64,000 nt of DNA from Bagarius yarrelli (taxonomy: Eukaryota; Chordata; Actinopteri; Siluriformes; Sisoridae): positions 2,548,072 through 2,612,071 of the forward strand of contig VCAZ01000017.1 in assembly GCA_005784505.1 (NCBI GenBank). The letters run 5' to 3'. Position 1 is the stretch's first letter, and the number at the start of each line of letters is the position of its first letter. The notes under the pieces are model-generated. The model did not search any database. It was given only the letters and a program-made list of their open reading frames with translations, and was not told the DNA's origin. A program made the position numbers and the translations under genes. This document shows, piece by piece, positions 58,691-64,000 of this stretch.

Positions 58691-59098
58691 GGGATGTCAC
58701 GTACCAAGATCTCTATAAACCTTGGAAGATTTTGTTCCTTCAAGGAAAAAAAAAAAAGAAACCTTATACAAATGTATTCAGTCAGCCAACACATGCGGTG
58801 TCTGAGGTTTGCGTCTTGAGCTTCGCCGGACCTACATGGTAATGTAGCTATCGAATAAGGAAAGCTTACAGGCTCTAGTTTATCATCATGCAAACTACAG
58901 GCTTAAATTATCACATGCTCGCCTCAAACCACAACCAGTTGCTCAGTAACGTCTCTCATGTGGCTTCGGACTTGCTATAAAAACGGACAAAAGGATGCTG
59001 GCTGGCTGAAACAATCGTAGCAGACATCTTGAAAGAGAAATCGATGTCTTTTTGTGGTTTGGTGTTGCTTTTATTGCTCACTCTTTCTTTCTTTCTCT

Positions 59099-59130
<32 letters not shown>

Positions 59131-59379
59131 TTATCTCGGTGAAAGAATGCAATGCTAAGTAATGCTTTGCCTCCTCATAAACTTTAACCTCCAGACCCAA
59201 AAAATAACTTTAGGCTCTTTTTTCGTGGTCTAAAATAAATAAGTATATATCTATTTTTTTTTAAAGCACTTTTCCTCATGGATGCCATTCAAACATTCCC
59301 ACAATGTTTCATGTTTTTCTATTATAATAGGGACATTTGGCTAACAAAAAAACCCCCCAAAAATATGTATATGCATGCC
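58691..59379. other. Non-coding, no gene seen
   Basis: TTTC/CA microsatellite at 59084-59129. The 125-codon minus frame (58516-58893) lies largely in the Tc1 relic. Confidence 0.5.
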
Positions 59380-59512
59380 CACACACACACTTGCACACAT
59401 TTAGACACACACACACACACTCTTATTCTCGTTGCGTTTGTGCTGCCTGGTACCCTGTACACTGCACAAATTGACTTAGTTAGCATGTGTGCTTGTGTGT
59501 GTGTGTGTGTGT
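59380..59512. repeat. (CA)n and (GT)n microsatellites in inverted order
   Basis: CA at 59380-59390 and 59404-59421, GT at 59494-59512. Confidence 0.95.
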
Positions 59513-59879
59513 AAATAGTTCACACAGGCCAGATGTCGTTTGAAGTTCACACATCTCCACTTTGGAGTTAACAACAAATAGAACACTTTTTATGCCACGC
59601 TGGACATTTGCTGTTTTTTTTTTTTTATCTGATGCTTCTCCATGGTTTTTTTTTTTTTTTTTTTTTGCTGTTTTTACCATAGCCAGAGGGAAGAAGACAA
59701 ACTTTTTTGTCTAATCCCACAAGACAACAAACTCCACAAGGGCCAGTGTCTTACTGATGCTCCCTACAAAGGGCACTACATATAGTAGTGAGGGGCCCAA
59801 CAGGAAGTCATTTTAGGAGAGTTTAATATGGTTAAAACTGAGATCTGAATGTGCACAAATTGGACAATTGAACACTATA
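59513..59879. other. Non-coding with two poly-T tracts
   Basis: T runs at about 59614-59627 and 59645-59666. No gene. Confidence 0.6.
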
Positions 59880-60446
59880 TACCCAAAAGTATTAGGACAC
59901 CTGACTGTCACAACCATATGTGTTTTTTTGAACATCCTATTCCAGATATAGTTTAGCTCTTCCTTCTATAATAACATTCACATTTACAGCATTTGGCAGA
60001 CGTCTTTATCCAGAGCACCTTACATTTACCTCTTTATACAGCTAAGCAATTGGGGATTAAGGGTACCCCAGCGGTGGTAGCTTGGTGGTGCTGGGAATCG
60101 AAACCTAATCTTCCCGTTAGCAATCCTACACCTTAACCACTGAACTACCACTTCTCCCATGAGGAGGTAGTGAAAACCACCACACTTCTGAAAAGTCTTT
60201 CCACCAGATTGTGTCATGTGACTGTGTAGATTTGTGTTTATTTAGCTTTAATTATACTAGTGAGATCAGACACCATTGGCAGACGGTGTTCCAGTTCATC
60301 CAGAAGGTGTTTAATAGGGTTGAGTCAGAGTTACTTAAATTCTTTCATTTCAACCAAAACACAGCATGTCTTTATGGAGCTCAGGGGCTTGATGGAAATA
60401 CACTGGTGGTAGTAGAGTGTCCATAAACTTTTGGCCATATAGCGTA
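59880..60446 (-). mobile_element. Tc1-like relic, both ends present, internally deleted
   Basis: Left end 'ccaaaagtattaggacacc' and right end 'cataaacttttggccatata' are terminal inverted repeats. Between them: inverted C-terminal transposase region ('actagtgagatcagacacc', 'gttccagttcatccagaagg') and, after 'ctttatggagctcaggggc', a jump to the far end. Only a fraction of the gene remains; frame broken. It also holds a SINE. Confidence 0.8.
59978..60152 (-). mobile_element. SINE family A nested in a Tc1 relic
   Basis: 'ttacagcatttggcagacg' tail, 'gcaattggggattaagggt' body and 'acaccttaaccactgaac' head. Confidence 0.9.
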
Positions 60447-60529
60447 TGGTATAAGACCTGATTTATGAAAGATTCAGAAACCTAAGACACATTGGAACCC
60501 TACATTGGTAGGTAAACATGCTATAAGTG

Positions 60530-61035
60530 ACAGTAGGAAAGGTAAATCTGGATTCATTTGGGTAAATGAGTCTTTATATGACTCAGGATTTATTCGGATC
60601 AATTGAGTCCTAAGTTATCCCATTGCTAACAACAATATAGATAATACAAGCTGAAAATTAGTAGTAAGAGTTTAAAATTAACAGTAGCTAACTGAATTCC
60701 TTAGAAAACTTCCTGCATGGACAGAAAGATAAGAGACTCAAAATCGTGGACACTGATTCATCTGATTCATCCGAATTGTGAGATTCAGCAGATCTGTCGA
60801 ATGCGAAAAGTGTAGCCAAACAGCCAAATTCTTGGACTCAGTGTGTTTGTGTATGTGTGACATCCATGAGTCCAAGGATTCGATACCTTCTAGAGAATTG
60901 TTAAGTGCCCTCTAGTGGATGGACCATTGGAAAAGCAGTCAGAAACCTGGTAAGACTCGGATCTGTTTAATAAGTAATTCAGAAGGAGTCAAATTCGTAA
61001 ATTGATTCAGATTGATTCTCACCTCTACAAAGCAG
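60530..61035. repeat. Dispersed repeat family G, uninterrupted copy
   Basis: Aligns with both flanks of the SINE-split copy at 50760-51450: 'tttatatgactcagga', 'agaaaacttcctgcatgg', 'gagtccaaggattcgat', 'tgccctctagtggatgg', 'ggattcagattgattct'-type ends. Class unknown; no coding capacity. Confidence 0.7.
60905..60918 (-). promoter_or_regulatory. CTCF-like motif inside repeat G
   Basis: The minus strand reads CCACTAGAGGGCAC, which fits the CTCF core consensus CCASYAGRKGGCRS at every position. The sister repeat has CCACTAGACGGCAT at 51327-51340, with two mismatches. Binding is untested. Confidence 0.5.
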
Positions 61036-61668
61036 TCTCTATTTGCAAAAAAAAACCTCTTACTTTATAGTCTTCTTTAGCTCCGCCTCCTTCATGTATC
61101 ATACATCCTTCTGGGTGTAATGCGTTATGCAACATAGCTATAATTGCTAATCTCAGCATCATAAGGAAAGTCTGCAGCAAAAAAAGGGTTAGCATTTGCA
61201 TGCTATGACATCAGAGGTCATGTTTCCAGTGCTGATCTGATGAGAATGAGAGTTGATTTCTCTAATCTGATGATCTGCTCTGTTTCTCCAGTTAAAGGTT
61301 TCAGTAGGGGAGTGAGGCCATAATGTAAAATAACATTTTGGGAAAAGGTATCACTGCAAATTTTTAAGGTTTTGCAATACTAGTAGATAAAAAAAAAAGA
61401 AGGAAAGAGAAAGAAATAGTGTGTGCATTACAAGGGCTATGACTTCCAGGTGGTGAGCCATCACGGCCTACACAGATGGTGCTGCAGATTAGCGGAATGA
61501 GAAACAGAATGCGGACGTGGAAGGTTTTTTAAAAAAAGGAGTAGAAAAAAAAACAGATAAATCAACACAAACTTCTTCTGCAGTGTGGAGGCCACCTTCT
61601 CCAGAACAAACAGAAAATAATATCTAGCCAATGATAAGAAAACTACTTTCAGACATGAGGTTTATGTG

Positions 61669-61670
<2 letters not shown>
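61036..61670. other. Non-coding, no gene seen
   Basis: No features recognised. Confidence 0.5.

Positions 61671-61713
<43 letters not shown>
61671..61713. repeat. (TC)n microsatellite
   Basis: About 20 TC units. Confidence 0.97.
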
Positions 61714-61714
<1 letters not shown>

Positions 61715-61854
61715 AGATGACACCTAATTTAGATGTTTCCTTTTTGTTAAAACAGTTGAGACCACCTTGAATTTGGAACGCCTGCTGCTGTTGTATTTTC
61801 GATAAAGCCATGGCCTCTGTGCCGGCCAGATTCAGCAAATGAGACTTCCAATCT

Positions 61855-62130
61855 GATTGGAGGAGGTGTGGCCTCTGTCAGTCTCGGTAGTGAAAGAGGA
61901 GTGGCCTAACATTATTACTCTCAGTTAAGGAAGTCTGTCAGTTTCACTAAAGTGAGTATTATCTTTGTCGGTTCTATAAAAGGGGTGTCGCCTCTGTGCC
62001 TTCGGTATAAGTAAAAAAAAATGTGCCTTTGTCAATCTCAGGTAAAAGAGGTGTGGCCTCTGTGTCGCTAGATCAGTAAAAGAGGTGTGTCTTGTGTCTG
62101 TACTTGTGAAGGGACTATGGCTTCTGTTAG
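61855..62130. repeat. Diverged minisatellite units related to 7-8 kb
   Basis: Units such as 'ggaggtgtggcctctgtcag' and 'aaagaggtgtggcctctgtg' alternate with 'cagtctcggtagtgaaag', the pattern seen at 7060-8060, with lower order and more decay. Confidence 0.7.
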
Positions 62131-62479
62131 TCCAAGTAAAGAAACTGAGTTAACATTCTAACAGGAAGTTAATCTTTACAATAGAAGAAAATTAAACATA
62201 TGCGAATTAGCAAAGGCTTAAGGCATTAACGAACTAAGTGGCTGCTTAGGACCTCTGTAGCCACCAGGGGGTGTAATACCTTGAACATTCACGAGGTTAG
62301 GTTCCAGAACCCGTCGCGGATTGGTACAAGTCCTTAAAAATGCTAATAAATGCTTATTTTTTAGAGTTGAAACCCTAAATATGGCCCAAATCATGCGCCT
62401 AAAGCATTTTCATTTTATTTAAAATGTTAGCTTAATACATTACTTTTTAAAAAAGGAATAAATGGTTGACGTAAAAGTA
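62131..62479. other. Non-coding; CTCF-like motif at 62261
   Basis: CCACCAGGGGGTG at 62261-62273 resembles the CTCF core with one change (T for C). The stretch 62293-62335 ('ggttccagaacccgtcgcgg') looks like a dispersed repeat. Confidence 0.4.
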
Positions 62480-62540
62480 GAGTACAGTATCGCCTAATGG
62501 GTCCAACACCTTAACCACTGTGCTACCACTTCCCCACTTT
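62480..62540 (-). mobile_element. SINE family A head fragment, minus strand
   Basis: 'gtccaacaccttaaccactg' and 'tgctaccacttcccc'. Confidence 0.75.
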
Positions 62541-62751
62541 CATTTCTAATGCGATACTTTTAACAAACATCGCAATGTGTCTCGGAAGCCCCGCTTACAT
62601 GAAGCTGTGTATTCCGATTAGAGTCAAATCCAAGTAGAAACATTCCATTTTTAATGTAAAAATGACCCGAGCCAAGTAAAATTCAAATCAGGTTGAGAGA
62701 GATGGAATCGAGGGAAAAATTCCTCCATGTAAACGACTCATTCTGGTTACT
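62541..62751. other. Possible MITE flank of the next SINE
   Basis: 'catgtaaacgactcattctg' left of the SINE and 'catgtaaaccaggc' right of it suggest one older element split by the SINE. Not defined. Confidence 0.3.
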
Positions 62752-62933
62752 TACATTTACAGTATTTGGTAGACGTCCTTATCCAGATTGACTTACATTT
62801 ATACAACTGAGAAATTGGGGGTAAAGGCCCTTGCTCGGGGGCCCACAGTAAATGGCTTGGTGGGGCTGGGAATCGAATCCCAGTCTTTCTGGTATCAGTC
62901 CAACACCTTAACCACTAAGCCACCACTTTCCCC
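62752..62933 (-). mobile_element. SINE family A, minus strand
   Basis: Tail 'gtagacgtccttatccag', body 'cttgctcgggggcccacag' and head 'caacaccttaaccactaagc'. All parts present. Confidence 0.9.
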
Positions 62934-62984
62934 TCACAGGCTCCTTAGACTGTCTGACAGTGTGCATGTAAACCAGGCTTGTGT

Positions 62985-63200
62985 GTGTCAGTTTGGGTGA
63001 AAGATGTGTGTTTTTTTCAGTCTTGGTAATAAACTGATGTGGCTTTTGTCATTTGTAATTAAAGGGGTGTGGCTTTTGTCTTTCTTTTTTTTTTTTTTTT
63101 AAATGAAACACCTGTGTCCTGGGTTTGACCCACAGAATAAGGTGTGTTATTCCCAGTGAAATAGTTGTGGCCATTGTTAGTCCCAGCAAAAAGAGGTGTA
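62985..63200. repeat. Minisatellite-like units related to 7-8 kb
   Basis: 'aaaggggtgtggcttttgtc' at 63060-63079, 'aactgatgtggcttttgtca' and 'atagttgtggccattgttag' are spaced like the units at 7-8 kb. Confidence 0.6.
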
Positions 63201-63484
63201 TCCTATTTAATTACTGAATTACTAACAGATATAATAGCTCTGTTAATGATGGTTTGTTTCTCTGCTGTATGACTAAAGGTGTAAATGTTAAAGGTCTAAT
63301 GGACATTGATAGACATGATTAATTATGAATCACATCGCACTGTCTCGATTTTTTTGGTGTGTTTTTTCACTCAGTGGATAACCGGATCGCTGATCATGTA
63401 TAAAGATACACACGCATTTATCTTACCGTGTTTCTATAAAAGCTTTACATCCAGATCTCCTGATCTTGAGTTCTTCATAGAGTT
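63201..63484. other. Non-coding, no gene seen
   Basis: 69-codon + frame (63306-63515) without features, running into the SINE. Confidence 0.45.
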
Positions 63485-63645
63485 TTCAGTATCCTCGCGC
63501 CCTTATCCAGAGTGACTTACATTTATCTGAGCAATTGGGGGTTAAGGGCCTTGCTCAGGGGCCCAGCAGTGGTGCCTTGGTGGAGCTGGGAATCGAACCT
63601 ACAGTCTTTAGGGTAGTAGTCCAACCATGAGCCACCACTTCCCTC
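63485..63645 (-). mobile_element. SINE family A, minus strand
   Basis: 'cgcccttatccagagtgact' tail, 'tcaggggcccagcagtggtg' body and 'ccatgagccaccacttccct' head. Confidence 0.9.
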
Positions 63646-64000
63646 GTTAATGATCACATGCTGCCCTGTGATCCTTAGTCCCATCCAGGATGTATTTCCC
63701 ACCTTACACTCGGTGCTTCAGGATCAAACTATTAGAATTATTGCTTTGGACGACGAACCAATGAGCTCGAAATTTGAATAGGTTTGATTTAAAAAAAAAA
63801 ACACCTCTTAATTTATTTATTGAATATATTAAATATCCAGTCCACCTTAAATTTTGGTCTTTATTTTATAAGACTTATAGATGTATTATTCTCCATTCTG
63901 ACTGATTTCTATAGTACTCATTATCCACAGACTTGATAAATCACACACACACACACACACACACCGATCATGTGATTATTCAGTGATTTTAATCATGAAT
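63646..64000. other. Non-coding, (CA)n at 63944-63963
   Basis: A piece near 63670-63715 resembles repeat D. A CA run lies near the end of the window. No gene. Confidence 0.6.

Overview
The window reads as non-coding nuclear DNA of a teleost fish. It is AT-rich, packed with dinucleotide and tetranucleotide microsatellites, and carries many tRNA-derived SINEs, Tc1/mariner remnants, hAT-type MITEs and one non-LTR retrotransposon 3' end of types common in ray-finned fish. The mix of SINE tails and the dispersed block containing 'aggaaaaactccctgaga' suggests an otophysan, perhaps a catfish; that lineage call is from memory and tentative. I find no gene that can be assigned with confidence in 64 kb. 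The window is therefore a gene desert or the interior of very large introns. One possible terminal coding exon (about 4995-5157) is flagged at low confidence.

Layout. 1-14 kb: a Tc1 transposase relic (890-1255), a tetranucleotide tract (2.45-2.68 kb), SINEs, a minisatellite of ~28-bp units (7.06-8.06 kb), a Tc1 relic split by a SINE (9.18-9.56 kb) and many microsatellites. 14-24 kb: a 1.2-kb minisatellite of 34-bp units with internal higher-order duplication (14.9-16.1 kb), a tandem SINE pair (21.75-22.11 kb) and two repeat-free blocks that could be conserved non-coding elements. 24-46 kb: sparser repeats and several repeat-free blocks of balanced composition (30.6-32.4, 35.3-36.26, 38.3-38.7, 42.6-42.9, 45.2-45.7 kb) that are the best candidates for regulatory elements, plus a strong G-quadruplex motif at 42.0 kb. 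46-64 kb: repeat-rich again, with an intact hAT MITE and its 8-bp target duplication (47.78-47.97 kb), a repeat invaded by two SINEs (50.76-51.45 kb) whose uninterrupted relative lies at 60.5-61.0 kb, a 69-bp inverted repeat around a TA-rich loop (55.64-56.01 kb), a Tc1 relic containing a LINE fragment and another repeat (57.7-58.7 kb), and a second group of minisatellite-like units (61.9-63.2 kb) related to the one at 7-8 kb.

There is no gene network to describe. The biology here is repeat accumulation, nested transposition, and possible long-range regulation. Conservation, expression and repeat-family names could not be tested; the non-coding element calls rest on composition and absence of repeats only. 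The main SINE family (called family A below) has roughly 27 whole or partial copies; families B and C have two and three.
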